From contig CAKOXC010000002.1 of assembly GCA_934129945.1 (NCBI GenBank), forward strand, positions 124,001-188,000: a stretch of DNA of 64,000 nt, given 5' to 3'. The notes under the pieces were generated by a model that was not told where the DNA came from, made no database searches, and saw only the letters and a list, made by a program, of their open reading frames with translations. Every line of letters begins with the position of its first letter. Position 1 is the first letter of the stretch. Below are positions 25,345 to 34,695 of this stretch, piece by piece. Made by a program: the position numbers and the translations under genes. This DNA is from an uncultured Bacilli bacterium (GTDB lineage: Bacteria > Bacillota_I > Bacilli_A > RF39 > UBA660).

Positions 25345-25583
25345 TTTAAAAAACCTTTTAATAAAATTGCCACTATTGATGCGCGGTCAATACTTAACAT
25401 CTTTTTCCTAGCATCTTTATAACTTGAAATATATCCAGGGTCATTAGTAAGAAGAAATCCCACTATTTGATTAATTGGATTATATCCTCTTTCTTCTAAA
25501 GCATCATAAACTTCTTTTAATGTAACAAGTACTAAACTTTCTTTTATTGTTGATAAGTCATATAAACTAGTTCTATCGTCCAT
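25341..25583 (-). CDS. ireB: IreB/ReoM family regulatory phosphoprotein
   Basis: An 80-residue DUF965 protein containing TSLYDLSTIKESLVLVTLKEVYDALEERGYNPINQIVGFLLTNDPGYISSYKDARK, the conserved core of YrzL/IreB/ReoM. In Enterococcus and Listeria it is phosphorylated by the PASTA kinase and controls cephalosporin tolerance and MurA stability. The matching kinase and phosphatase, prkC and prpC, are at 38.7-41.2 kb. The conserved N-terminal Thr residues (Thr5 and Thr12) are candidates for phosphorylation. Confidence 0.92.
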   Translation of the reverse strand: MDDRTSLYDLSTIKESLVLVTLKEVYDALEERGYNPINQIVGFLLTNDPGYISSYKDARKKMLSIDRASIVAILLKGFLK

Positions 25584-25648
25584 AATTCACCTCTTAAACT
25601 ATATATAATTTTATCATTTATAAATGTTTTTAGCAAGATTGCTTATAA

Positions 25649-28600
25649 TTATCTTTTAAAATTTTTATTTAATTCATCAATAAATCCTTCATTTATTTTT
25701 TCTTTAGTAAGAGTATCATTATTATCAATTTTTCCTAAATAAGAATACACTCTATTAGTAATTTCTTTTTCTTTTCTTTTAATATTATTTGAATTAAATT
25801 CCTCTTTTTGTAGTTTTTCATCAGTTTTAGAAGTAACCCAAACTATTCCAATTTCTTCAAGCAATCTAATTTGTTCCTTTGTTATTTTAAATTTTCCTTT
25901 CCCATTGTAAGCTTGCTTTTGAATAGCTATCCACATTCCTAAAGCAATTCCATCTTCATCATAATCTATTCCATTAATAGTTTTGAATCTTTGAGGTATT
26001 TTCAAATTTCCATAATATTCATAATACTTTTTTGCCAAATTATACTTGTTTTTCCAGGATTCTTCATTATATTTTATATTAAAATTGATTTCTTCAAGTA
26101 ATCTAATTTGTTCTTCTGTTATTTTACAAATATATTTTCCATTATAAGCTTGTTTTTGATTTTGTAACCAACTTCCTAGAGCAATTCCATTTTCATCATA
26201 ATCTACTCCATTAATGGTCTTGAACTTTTGAGGTATTTTCAAATTTCCATAATGTTCATAATATTTTTTTGCTAAGTCATATTTATCCATCCAAGCTTCT
26301 TCATTATATTTTACATTAAAATGCATTCCAATTTCTTCAAGCAATCTAATTTGTTCCTTTGTTATTTTACAACTTCCTTTTCCAGTGTAAGCTTGTTTTT
26401 GAAGAGTTAGCCACATTCCTAAAGCAATTCCATCTTCATTATAATCTATTCCATTAATAGTTTTGAATCTTTGAGGCATTTTCAAGTTTCCATAATGTTC
26501 ATAATATTTTTTTGCCAAATTATACTTGTTTTTCCAGGATTCTTCATTATATTTTATATTAAAATTGACTCCAATTTCTTCAAGTAATCTAATTTGTTCG
26601 TCTGTTATTTTGTTATTTCCTTTCCCATTGTAAGCTTGCTTTTGAATAGCTATCCACATTCCTAAAGCAATTCCATCTTCATCATAATCTATTCCATTAA
26701 TGGTCTTGAACTTTTGAGGCATTTTCAAATTTCCATAATATTCATAATATTTTTTTGCCAAATTATACTTGTTTTTCCAGGATTCTTCATTATATTTTAC
26801 GTTAAAATTCATTCCAATTTCTTCTAATAATCTTATTCGTTCTTTTACTTTTTTGTAATTTCCTTTCCCATTGTATGATTTTTTTTGAGTATCTAACCAA
26901 CTTCCTAAAGCAATTCCATCTTCATCATAATCCACTCCATTAATGGTTCTGAATCTTTGAGGTATTTTCAAATTTCCATAATATTCATAATACTTTTTGG
27001 CTAAGTTATAATTGTTTATCCAAGTTTGTTTATTATCTCTTATATTAAAATCCATTCCAATCTCTTTTAGTAATCTAATTTGTTCTTTGGTTATTTTATA
27101 TTTTCCTTTACCATTATAAGATTGCTTTTGAGTATCTAACCAACTTCTTAAAGCAATTCCATCTTCATCATAATCTACTCCATTAATAGTTTTGAATCTT
27201 TGAGGCATTTTCAAGTTTCCATAATGTTCATAGTATTTTTTAGCTAAATTATAATTGTTTATCCAAGCTTGTTTATTATCTTTTATATTAAAGTCCATTC
27301 CAATTTCTTCAAGTAATCTAATTTGTTCTTTGGTTATTTTACGTTTTTCTTTTCCATTATAAGCTTGCTTTTGATGTTTTATCCACATTCCCAAAGCAAT
27401 TCCATTTTCATCATAATCTGCTCCATTAATGGTCTTAAATCTTTGCAATATATCTAAATTTCCATAATGTTCATAGTATTTTTTTGCTAAGTTATACTTA
27501 TCCATCCATGTCATAGTTAATCTATCATTCATATATCTTAGTATTTCATATAAATCTTCATTTATCATTTCTATATCAAATTTTGTATCACCTAAATGAT
27601 TTTTTCTCTTTTTACCTTGATGTTTTGAAGCTTTAATTTCTTTTACTCTATCTTTTATATTATTTTCTAGTTCTTTTATAAATCCTATATTATTTGCTAA
27701 ATCTATTATAACTGGTGCAAGTAATTGTTCTATTATTTCTTCTTTTGAGGTAGTATCTTTAATTTTTATTTCTTTTTCTTTACATAACTGTCTTAATTCT
27801 TCAAGAGTTTTTTTCTCTAACTTATCATATTCTTCTTTTGTTCTTCCTCTAACCGCTAACCCTCTTCCTAATTGTTCAAAAAATACTATATCAGACTGCG
27901 TTTGTCTTGCCATTATTACTCCATCTAATCCTGGTGTATGTATTCCTTCATTGTACTGATTTATGGCAACCATTATTCGTAATTTATCGGCCGCTTTCAT
28001 ACCACTTAAATCTTTATCATCATAAAATGCTTTTCTAGCACTTTTACCAGAATCTTGCATTTTACTAGTCGATTTATATATTACATAATCATCATTAGTT
28101 AATCCCATTTCTTTTATCCAAGATTCTATTTCTTCTATAATAGTATCAATATCATTTACTTTTTCTTCACTATTTACAGGACAAAAATAAATATATTTCC
28201 CATCTGGTTTTATATATTTTTTAAATATGTCTTTTGTACTTGCTGCATTATTAAGTCTTTTTTTCATATCTTTTAAAATTGGTACTAAATCTTTGTAATC
28301 TTTTGAATTAGGGTTAAGTTTTTTTATTCTTTCTTCTAGTGCTTCTGCTGTTTTTTCTAAATATACATATCCACTTTTATATATTGGTTTTGGAAGTACA
28401 CCATCTATTAATGCATCACATAAATCATATCTACTAACTACAGAATTAGAAAATAATTCTTTGCCATTAGAGTTTACCATATCTCTTTCATATATAGTAT
28501 TTCTATCTCTTACTGTATATGCTGTCATTCCAAATACTTTCATATCTTTATGTGTTTCTACAATAGTGTTAACTCTTTCTCCCCATACTGGTGCTCCGAT

Positions 28601-28954
28601 ATGATGAAATTCATCAATGATTAAAAAATCTATATCTAATTCTTTTAATTCTTGTCTTGATAAATTTATTAAACTTTGATATGTCCTGAATTCTAAATTT
28701 GGTAAATCTCTTTGAAGCTTTAGATCATTATTTTCAAGTATTTCTTTTAAATGTTCTACTATTCCAATTGAAGGAACTAAATATGTAATTTTTTTATCTT
28801 TATTATCTAATGCTAATTGTAGGGCATTATAACTTTTTCCTGTTCCTGTTGCATGTACTATAGAAACAATCTGTTTTTCTAAAAATCCTTTTTTTATTTT
28901 TTCATAACTTTCTAAATTATGTGGATACAAATCTAACTTAAAATTATTATTCAT
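25649..28954 (-). CDS. DEAD/DEAH helicase with seven helicase-associated (HA) repeats
   Basis: A 1101-residue superfamily 2 helicase. The core (about residues 1-400) has the Walker A-like ATGTGKSYNALQLAL, the DEFHH (DEAH-like) motif, FGMTAYTVRDR, and the C-terminal domain with QLGRGLAVRG. After a linker, seven near-identical repeats of about 80 residues follow (residues about 483-1040), each of the type W-x3-YNLAKKYYEHYGNL...F(K)TING-DYDEDGIALG-W...QKQAYNGKG. This is the Helicase-associated (HA) repeat pattern, likely a nucleic-acid-binding domain. The last 60 residues are charged. The start overlaps the small upstream gene by 8 bases. Biological role unknown; such genes are often accessory. 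Confidence 0.85.
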   Translation of the reverse strand: MNNNFKLDLYPHNLESYEKIKKGFLEKQIVSIVHATGTGKSYNALQLALDNKDKKITYLVPSIGIVEHLKEILENNDLKLQRDLPNLEFRTYQSLINLSRQELKELDIDFLIIDEFHHIGAPVWGERVNTIVETHKDMKVFGMTAYTVRDRNTIYERDMVNSNGKELFSNSVVSRYDLCDALIDGVLPKPIYKSGYVYLEKTAEALEERIKKLNPNSKDYKDLVPILKDMKKRLNNAASTKDIFKKYIKPDGKYIYFCPVNSEEKVNDIDTIIEEIESWIKEMGLTNDDYVIYKSTSKMQDSGKSARKAFYDDKDLSGMKAADKLRIMVAINQYNEGIHTPGLDGVIMARQTQSDIVFFEQLGRGLAVRGRTKEEYDKLEKKTLEELRQLCKEKEIKIKDTTSKEEIIEQLLAPVIIDLANNIGFIKELENNIKDRVKEIKASKHQGKKRKNHLGDTKFDIEMINEDLYEILRYMNDRLTMTWMDKYNLAKKYYEHYGNLDILQRFKTINGADYDENGIALGMWIKHQKQAYNGKEKRKITKEQIRLLEEIGMDFNIKDNKQAWINNYNLAKKYYEHYGNLKMPQRFKTINGVDYDEDGIALRSWLDTQKQSYNGKGKYKITKEQIRLLKEIGMDFNIRDNKQTWINNYNLAKKYYEYYGNLKIPQRFRTINGVDYDEDGIALGSWLDTQKKSYNGKGNYKKVKERIRLLEEIGMNFNVKYNEESWKNKYNLAKKYYEYYGNLKMPQKFKTINGIDYDEDGIALGMWIAIQKQAYNGKGNNKITDEQIRLLEEIGVNFNIKYNEESWKNKYNLAKKYYEHYGNLKMPQRFKTINGIDYNEDGIALGMWLTLQKQAYTGKGSCKITKEQIRLLEEIGMHFNVKYNEEAWMDKYDLAKKYYEHYGNLKIPQKFKTINGVDYDENGIALGSWLQNQKQAYNGKYICKITEEQIRLLEEINFNIKYNEESWKNKYNLAKKYYEYYGNLKIPQRFKTINGIDYDEDGIALGMWIAIQKQAYNGKGKFKITKEQIRLLEEIGIVWVTSKTDEKLQKEEFNSNNIKRKEKEITNRVYSYLGKIDNNDTLTKEKINEGFIDELNKNFKR
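25835..27508 (-). repeat. seven tandem repeats of about 240 bp inside the helicase gene
   Basis: The DNA encoding the HA repeats is itself a near-perfect tandem array (units of about 81 codons, one with 79-80). Segments such as the code for AKKYYE-YGNLK and DYDEDGIALG are nearly identical between units, so copy number may change by recombination and assemblies may be miscounted. Confidence 0.85.
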
Positions 28955-29189
28955 TTAAATCACCATCAATACACTCTATATCAATAAATTCTTTGCCATT
29001 TATTACTTGTTTTATAATTTCTACTGTATCATCTTTATATATTTTAGAATTTATTTCATTTTGTTCTTGTTCTATAGTAATAACTTCTTGGCCCACTTTT
29101 ACTTTGAATCCTATTTTATTATTTGTCATTACATCTTCATTATTTTTTAGTGGAATATATACCTCAATTACTTTTCCATAAATTGTCAT
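28947..29189 (-). CDS. small protein coupled to the HA-repeat helicase, 80 aa
   Basis: An 80-residue, beta-rich acidic protein without recognised family (MTIYGKVIEVYIPLKNN at its start, DDTVEIIKQVINGKEFIDIE near its end). ATG at 29189 has AAGGAG 8 bases upstream. Its stop overlaps the helicase start in ATGAATAA, so the two proteins are probably made together. The 3' end of the gene is duplicated in inverted orientation at 30637-30740. Confidence 0.65.
   Translation of the reverse strand: MTIYGKVIEVYIPLKNNEDVMTNNKIGFKVKVGQEVITIEQEQNEINSKIYKDDTVEIIKQVINGKEFIDIECIDGDLNE
28953..29056 (-). repeat. inverted repeat, left arm (104 bp)
   Basis: Matches the reverse complement of 30637-30740 with two mismatches. 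The arm codes for the last 34 residues of the small gene at 28947-29189 and the first bases overlap the helicase start. Confidence 0.9.
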
Positions 29190-29239
29190 ACAATGCACTC
29201 CTTATAAATGAATTATAACAAATTTTATTGCTAAAAAAA

Positions 29240-29256
29240 AGATGGTCAAACCATCT
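29240..29256 (-). terminator. terminator after the hybrid kinase gene
   Basis: Minus strand AGATGGT / ACCATCT stem with TTG loop, then eight T, overlapping the stop region of the kinase gene. Confidence 0.85.
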
Positions 29257-30700
29257 ATAATTTAAATATCATATCTAATTTTTCTTTTATTTGTTCTTTA
29301 TTAAATGGTTTTGCTAAATAATCTACAAAGCCTTCACTTTTATATCTTGCTTCTGCTCCAGCTAAGGCATCTGCTGTTAATGCTATTACTGGTGTATTAA
29401 ATCCATTCATTTCTTTTAATTTTTGGAGTGTTGTCTCTCCACTCATATTTGGCATCATTATATCCATTAAAATTAAATCATATTTTGTTTCTTTTACTTT
29501 ATTTAAGCATTCTTCTCCACTTGTTGCTGTATCTATTACAAAATTAAAGTTTGATAATACTCTTGTTGCTACTTTTATATTTAAGTTATTATCATCTACT
29601 ATTAAGATTTTCTTTTCATTATACTCATGGTTATTATTTTCATTTTCTACTTCAATAATTCTATTTTCTGTATTTTCTAGTTTACTTATCTTTTGTGGTA
29701 TTCTAACCATGAACATTGATCCAACACCAAAGCTTGATTGAACATTTATTCTTCCACCCATCATTTCTATTAATGATTTTGTTATGGCAAGTCCTAATCC
29801 AGTTCCTTCTGTTGTTGTATTTTTTTCTATGTCTAATCTTTCAAATTTAGTAAACAGTTTATCTATATTTTCTTTTTTTATTCCTCGTCCTGTATCTTTA
29901 CATACAATTATTATATTTGATATATTTTTATCTAATTCATTTATACATTTTATACTTAAGTTTATTTCTCCTTGTTCTGTATATTTTATTGAATTAGTTA
30001 ATAAATTATTTATTATCTCTTTTACTTTTCCTTTATCGCCGATTAATTCATATGGTATATCATCAGCGATATTTAATTTGAAGTTTATATTTTTATCACC
30101 TATTCTTGTTTGTGTTACACGACACATATTTGTTATTTCTTCTTTAAAGTTATAAGGTGATAAAGTTATTTCCATCTTATCTGCTTCAATTTTATTTATA
30201 TCTAGAATATTACCAACTATTTCAAGAAGTGTTTGACTAGCATTAACTATATCTTTAGAATTTTCTACTACTTCTTCTGGTACTTTATCTATGTAATTCA
30301 AATTATCTTCTGATAAACCCACTATAGCATTTAGAGGTGTTCTTATTTCATGACTCATACTTGATAGAAAATCTGATTTTGCTCGATTTGCTTTTTCAGC
30401 TTGATTCTTTGCTAATGTCATTTCGTTTAACATTTTCATATCAGGATTTTCTATTGTGAAGTACATGATAAATAATACAAATGATTCAACTGTAGTAATC
30501 AAAGTAAATGATGGGTCTATTTTTTGCATAATTGCAGCTAAAGTTATACCTATAATCAAAACAATTATTGGAAAATATTTTTTGAATTTTACTTTTTTAA
30601 TATGTTTTAGAATTTCAAATAATCCGACTAAAATATAAATAAATTCTAAAATATATAAAGATGATACAGTAGAAATTATAAAACAAGTAATAAATGGCAA
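29255..30700 (-). CDS. hybrid histidine kinase-response regulator with altered N-terminus
   Basis: A 481-residue frame: a hydrophobic N-terminal part with about two to three membrane spans (residues 1-80), a coiled linker, HisKA with SHEIRTPLNAIVGLSED (phospho-accepting His), an HATPase domain with N box NNLLTNSIKYTEQG, DTGRGIKKENI and GTGLGLAITKSL, then a receiver domain with LIVDDNNLN and LILMDIMMPNMSG (phospho-Asp) and a conserved K (AKPFN). The first 21 codons are antisense to the small helicase partner gene, copied in the inverted repeat, so the natural N-terminus has been replaced or lost and the true start is uncertain. No separate regulator is nearby. Confidence 0.8.
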   Translation of the reverse strand: MPFITCFIISTVSSLYILEFIYILVGLFEILKHIKKVKFKKYFPIIVLIIGITLAAIMQKIDPSFTLITTVESFVLFIMYFTIENPDMKMLNEMTLAKNQAEKANRAKSDFLSSMSHEIRTPLNAIVGLSEDNLNYIDKVPEEVVENSKDIVNASQTLLEIVGNILDINKIEADKMEITLSPYNFKEEITNMCRVTQTRIGDKNINFKLNIADDIPYELIGDKGKVKEIINNLLTNSIKYTEQGEINLSIKCINELDKNISNIIIVCKDTGRGIKKENIDKLFTKFERLDIEKNTTTEGTGLGLAITKSLIEMMGGRINVQSSFGVGSMFMVRIPQKISKLENTENRIIEVENENNNHEYNEKKILIVDDNNLNIKVATRVLSNFNFVIDTATSGEECLNKVKETKYDLILMDIMMPNMSGETTLQKLKEMNGFNTPVIALTADALAGAEARYKSEGFVDYLAKPFNKEQIKEKLDMIFKL

Positions 30701-30740
30701 AGAATTTATTGATATAGAGAGTATTGATTGTGATTTAAAT
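30637..30740 (+). repeat. inverted repeat, right arm (104 bp)
   Basis: Inverted copy of 28953-29056 (102 of 104 bases by eye). It underlies the first 21 codons of the kinase gene on the other strand. Confidence 0.9.
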
Positions 30741-30843
30741 CTATATCTTTTAATATTTTTTGATTCTTTTTGTCATAACGACAACTGTAAAATTTTTTCA
30801 TATGTTGCCTCATTTTTTTGCATAATAACAAGTGTTTTCAAAT
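30637..30843 (+). pseudogene. 3' fragment of the small helicase-partner gene with a new tail
   Basis: On the plus strand this segment encodes the last 33 residues of the 80-aa protein (Cys to Ser and Gly to Cys changes) and then stays open for 34 more codons with a hydrophobic, Phe-rich sequence ending at TAA 30841-30843. It has no start codon or ribosome site. It would be joined to the 5' part of the small gene only if the DNA between the inverted repeats flipped. Confidence 0.5.
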
Positions 30844-30916
30844 AATGCAAATTACAAATTTGCTTATTTGGAGGTCTTAAAAAATACAGATTTTTAAAAT
30901 CTGTATACAAAAATAT

Positions 30917-30945
30917 AAAAATTGGTAAAGTTATTTTTACCAATT
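30917..30945. terminator. hairpin downstream of valS
   Basis: AAAATTGGTAAA / TTTACCAATTTT stem around a six-base loop, flanked by A- and T-rich runs; it can act for valS on the minus strand. Confidence 0.6.
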
Positions 30946-30977
30946 TTCAAAATCTATTAAATTTCAAAAAATTTTAA

Positions 30978-33503
30978 TTATTTTAACAATTCTTCCAAAT
31001 TTTTTTCTTCTTCTAATAATTTAGCTTTTTCACTGTCAACTAAACTTGCTGGAGCCTTATTAACATAGTTTTCGTTAGCAAGTAATTTTTTACGTCTTGC
31101 AATACTATTTCTTAAATTTTCAATATTTTTATTTTTTAAAGCAATTTCTTCTTCTGTAATTACTTTTTCAAAGTAAATAGTCGCTTTTATATTTCCACTT
31201 GAAACTTGGTAAGAATTAATATCTAAAGGTCCAGTTATAATATTATTAGTTAATTTTAACATTTTAATAATTATCTCATCATCAGTATTAATCATTACTT
31301 TTGCATCTTTACTAATATTGTTTTCTGCTTTTATATTTCTAAAATTTTTAATAAAATCAATCTTATTATCAACTTCTTTTTCTTCAATATCAAAGATATA
31401 TTCTTTATTTACTACTGGATATTTTGAAATCATAATTGATTTGCAATCTTTAATTGGTAGCATACTATATATTTCTTCAGTTACAAATGGCATAAATGGA
31501 TGTAATAATTTTAAAATTCCAGTTAAAATGTAACATAGTACTGATTTTGTAGGAATACTATCTAAATTAAATTTAGCAAATTCTATATAATTACTACAAA
31601 AATCATCATAAATAAAATTATATGTTTCAGCTCCTACTAAGTTAAATTCATATTTGTCCATATGTTTAATAGTACTTTCTACTAATTTTTCATACTTAGT
31701 TAATATCCATTTATCTTCTTTAGATAAATTATCTAATTTAATTTCTTTTAAATCTTCTATATTCATTAAAACAAAACGAGAAGCATTCCATATTTTATTG
31801 ATATAATTCCATGTAGATGTCATTTTTATTTCATCAAATCTCAAATCTGTTCCAAAAGCACAGTCAGTATTTAAATAATATCTTAATGCATCTGTTCCAT
31901 ATTTTTCAATCATATCAAAAGGATCAACACCATTACCAAGAGATTTAGACATTTTTCTTCCTTCTTTGTCTCTAACAAGTCCATGGATTACACAATCTTT
32001 AAATGGTCTTTTCCCTGTAAGTTCAAGTGATTGGAAAGTCATTCTATTAACCCAAAAAGGAATTATATCATAACCTGTTACTAAACAGTCATTTGGAAAG
32101 AATTTTCTCATATCCTCAGTTTCTTCTGGCCAGCCAAGGGTTGAGAAAGGCCATAATGCTGATGAGAACCAAGTATCTAGTACATCTTCATCTTGAACCC
32201 ATCCTTCACCTTCTGGTGGAGTAAGTCCAACATAAACTTCATCACCTTTATACCATGCAGGTATTCTATGCCCCCACCATAGTTGACGAGAAATACACCA
32301 ATCATATGTTATTTCCATCCAGTGATTCATAGTTTTTTCAAATCTTTCAGGAAAAAAGTTAACTTTTGTGTCTTTATTTTTTTGATTTTCAAGAACGTGA
32401 TCAGCAAGTCCACGCATCTTAACAAACCATTGTTTTTTTATCATTGGTTCTACCATGGCACCTGTACGTTCTGAATGTCCAACTTCATGAACAAGAGGTT
32501 CTACTTCAAGTAGTAATCCTGCTCTTTCTAAATCTTTTAATACTTCTTCGCGACATTCTTCACGAGTCAATCCAACATATTTCTTAGGGCAAAATTCATT
32601 CATAGTTGCATCATCATTCATAATGCAAATTCTTTCAAGATTATGTCTATTACCTACTTCAAAATCATTAGGGTCATGGGCTGGAGTAATTTTAACAACT
32701 CCTGTGCCTTTAGTCATATCAGCATGTTCATCAGCAATAACGGGAATAACTTTATTCATAAATGGTAATTCAACATTAAGCCCAATATATTTTTTATATC
32801 TTTCGTCTTCACTATTTACAGCAACAGCAGTATCACCAAATAAAGTTTCAGGTCTTGTTGTTGCAACATCTAAATATTCTTCACTATTTTCTATTTTATA
32901 TTTTAAATGATAAAAAGCACTCTTTTCTTCACTAAATACTACTTCTTCATTAGATAATGCTGTTTGAGCTACAGGATCCCAGTTAATTATTTTTTCGCCA
33001 CGATATATAAGTCCTTTATTGTAGTAGTCTACAAATACTTTTGTAACAGCATGATTAAGACCCTCATCTAGTGTAAATCTTTCACGTGAATAATCTACAG
33101 ATACACCCATTGCAGCCCACTGCTTACGAATATTATCACCATATTCACGAGTCCATTCCCAACAAGAATCTAAGAATTTTTCACGTCCATATTCATATTT
33201 ATCAATACCATTTTCTTTTAATTTTTTAACAACTTTTGCTTCAGTTGCTATAGCAGCATGATCCATTCCAGGAAGCCATAAAGTATCAAAACCTTGCATT
33301 CTTTTATATCTTATAATTGCATCTTGAATAGCTACATTATAAGCATGTCCAATATGTAATTTACCTGTAACATTTGGTGGTGGAATTACAATACAATATG
33401 GATTTGCTCCTTTATTTTTTCCAGCTTTAAAATAACCATTATCTTTCCAAAAATCATATTTATTTACTTCAACTTTTTTATGATCATATTTTGTCTCTAA
33501 CAT
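30978..33503 (-). CDS. valS: valyl-tRNA synthetase
   Basis: ValRS charges tRNA-Val. The 841 residues have the class I motifs: PPPNVTGKLHIGHAYNVAIQD (HIGH, about residues 50-53) and KEGRKMSKSLGNGVDP (KMSKS), the editing domain with ATTRPETLFGDTAVAV, LPGMDHAAIATE, the C-terminal anticodon-binding domain and a coiled-coil tail (LENLRNSIARRKKLLANENYVNKAPASLVDSEKAKL). Expression is under a T-box leader just upstream. Confidence 0.98.
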   Translation of the reverse strand: MLETKYDHKKVEVNKYDFWKDNGYFKAGKNKGANPYCIVIPPPNVTGKLHIGHAYNVAIQDAIIRYKRMQGFDTLWLPGMDHAAIATEAKVVKKLKENGIDKYEYGREKFLDSCWEWTREYGDNIRKQWAAMGVSVDYSRERFTLDEGLNHAVTKVFVDYYNKGLIYRGEKIINWDPVAQTALSNEEVVFSEEKSAFYHLKYKIENSEEYLDVATTRPETLFGDTAVAVNSEDERYKKYIGLNVELPFMNKVIPVIADEHADMTKGTGVVKITPAHDPNDFEVGNRHNLERICIMNDDATMNEFCPKKYVGLTREECREEVLKDLERAGLLLEVEPLVHEVGHSERTGAMVEPMIKKQWFVKMRGLADHVLENQKNKDTKVNFFPERFEKTMNHWMEITYDWCISRQLWWGHRIPAWYKGDEVYVGLTPPEGEGWVQDEDVLDTWFSSALWPFSTLGWPEETEDMRKFFPNDCLVTGYDIIPFWVNRMTFQSLELTGKRPFKDCVIHGLVRDKEGRKMSKSLGNGVDPFDMIEKYGTDALRYYLNTDCAFGTDLRFDEIKMTSTWNYINKIWNASRFVLMNIEDLKEIKLDNLSKEDKWILTKYEKLVESTIKHMDKYEFNLVGAETYNFIYDDFCSNYIEFAKFNLDSIPTKSVLCYILTGILKLLHPFMPFVTEEIYSMLPIKDCKSIMISKYPVVNKEYIFDIEEKEVDNKIDFIKNFRNIKAENNISKDAKVMINTDDEIIIKMLKLTNNIITGPLDINSYQVSSGNIKATIYFEKVITEEEIALKNKNIENLRNSIARRKKLLANENYVNKAPASLVDSEKAKLLEEEKNLEELLK

Positions 33504-33727
33504 AAATACCTCTTTCTAAAATAAAAAGGTAGTACCTAAAGGACGACATAATGCCGTGGTACCACCTTATTTAAACTTATTTTTTTAACGCATATAATGC
33601 GGATATAACTTACTATGATTTCAGTCATTCAACTCCAAAGCTACCTTCTTATATACAAGAATATTAACTTCCACCAAACGTTAACTCTCTTTAATTTTGT
33701 ATATAATACTCCTCTTTTTCTTCGTTT
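33504..33727 (-). promoter_or_regulatory. T-box riboswitch of valS
   Basis: The minus-strand leader ends in the T-box sequence AAGGTGGTACCACGG (33554-33568), which pairs in the terminator with GGTACTACCTT (33526-33536) followed by TTTATTTT. The stem I region starts with AAAGAGAGTTAACG and contains GTA (33642-33644) in the specifier position (AAGGTAGCTTTGGAG), a valine codon. The UGGU in the T-box matches a tRNA with discriminator A. Uncharged tRNA-Val would prevent termination. A -10 TATAAT is at 33734-33739. Confidence 0.92.
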
Positions 33728-33753
33728 TTACAAATTATATATTATCTTATTTT

Positions 33754-34695
33754 TTATAAAATATCAATAGTTTGTTTAACTTCATTATCAATTTTAATTT
33801 CTAGCTTATTATCGCTATTAACAGTAGTTTCTATGACACTCTCATCATTAGTAGTAAATGTATTTGAAACTATACTAAGTGTATTACCATCCAAAATATA
33901 ATAATTATTATTAATATCTTTTACTTCAATATATTTTGAAATATAGTTTAAATATTTATAACTTCCATTTAATCTAAATGTACCATTATAATTATAAAGA
34001 TTATAATTATCATTTTTGGTAATAAAAGTTTTAGTATCAAAAGCCACTATTGGGTTTAGCATTTTTTCAGTAAAAATTGCTTCATTAACATCAGTTAAGA
34101 ACCAAGTATTATCTTTTTTTACTATAAATGTATCTGATGAAATTTTATTAGTTTCTAAGTCAACATCATTTTGTAACCCTATAAAATCATAAGTGAATGG
34201 AAAAATTGTTTTAACCTCACTATTAGAAATTTCAATTACTCCATATTTTCCAGTTACGCCAGCAACTATATAATAATTATTATTTATACCAACGCCATAA
34301 TTTTTAACACTTTTATACATTGCAACTGATTTATTATCTTTTACATCATACAGATTTATTAAACTAACATTATCTTTATAATCTGCTATAAAAGCATATC
34401 TATTACTAATTAATTTAGTATCACTTATATCACTCTTATAATAATTAATACTATAATCTTCATCATCAATTGTCTGTTTTGCATAAGAGCAATTTTTAAA
34501 ATTACATTCATAATTTCCTATTAAATCGCCCATTTCATTATAAAAATACAATTTATTGTCATAATGAAATAATTTAGAAGGATTATCTACATTTTTAATT
34601 TCTTTATTATAAATAATTCCCATTACAGTTAGAGGCAATGTTATTACTAAAAGTATTATTGATATTACAAGTGCACCCTTTTTATACTTATTCAT
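33754..34695 (-). CDS. membrane-anchored protein with beta-repeat (WG-like) ectodomain
   Basis: A 313-residue protein with an N-terminal membrane span (about residues 7-28) and a long extracytoplasmic part of repeated short beta motifs (YDNKLYFYNEMGDLIGNYECN, KYGVIEISNSEVKTIFPFTYDFI, YNLYNYNGTFRL). The 'KYGVIEI...PF.YD.I' unit is typical of WG/KWG-type repeat proteins. ATG at 34695 is preferred because GGAGG is five bases upstream; it overlaps the preceding, related gene by 8 bases. Function unknown. Confidence 0.6.
   Translation of the reverse strand: MNKYKKGALVISIILLVITLPLTVMGIIYNKEIKNVDNPSKLFHYDNKLYFYNEMGDLIGNYECNFKNCSYAKQTIDDEDYSINYYKSDISDTKLISNRYAFIADYKDNVSLINLYDVKDNKSVAMYKSVKNYGVGINNNYYIVAGVTGKYGVIEISNSEVKTIFPFTYDFIGLQNDVDLETNKISSDTFIVKKDNTWFLTDVNEAIFTEKMLNPIVAFDTKTFITKNDNYNLYNYNGTFRLNGSYKYLNYISKYIEVKDINNNYYILDGNTLSIVSNTFTTNDESVIETTVNSDNKLEIKIDNEVKQTIDIL

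Noticed and set aside
25835..27508. CRISPR array
   Set aside because: The regular repeats are coding units of about 240 bp in one frame of the helicase; there are no short repeats with unique spacers anywhere in the window.
28993..29181. Plus-strand ORF with the same first 21 residues as the kinase
   Set aside because: It is the antisense shadow of the 80-aa gene; the match to the kinase start is only a consequence of the inverted repeat.
28953..30740. Assembly artefact as the sole explanation for the inverted repeat
   Set aside because: The arms differ at two positions, which a simple chimeric join would not produce, but the possibility is not ruled out without reads.
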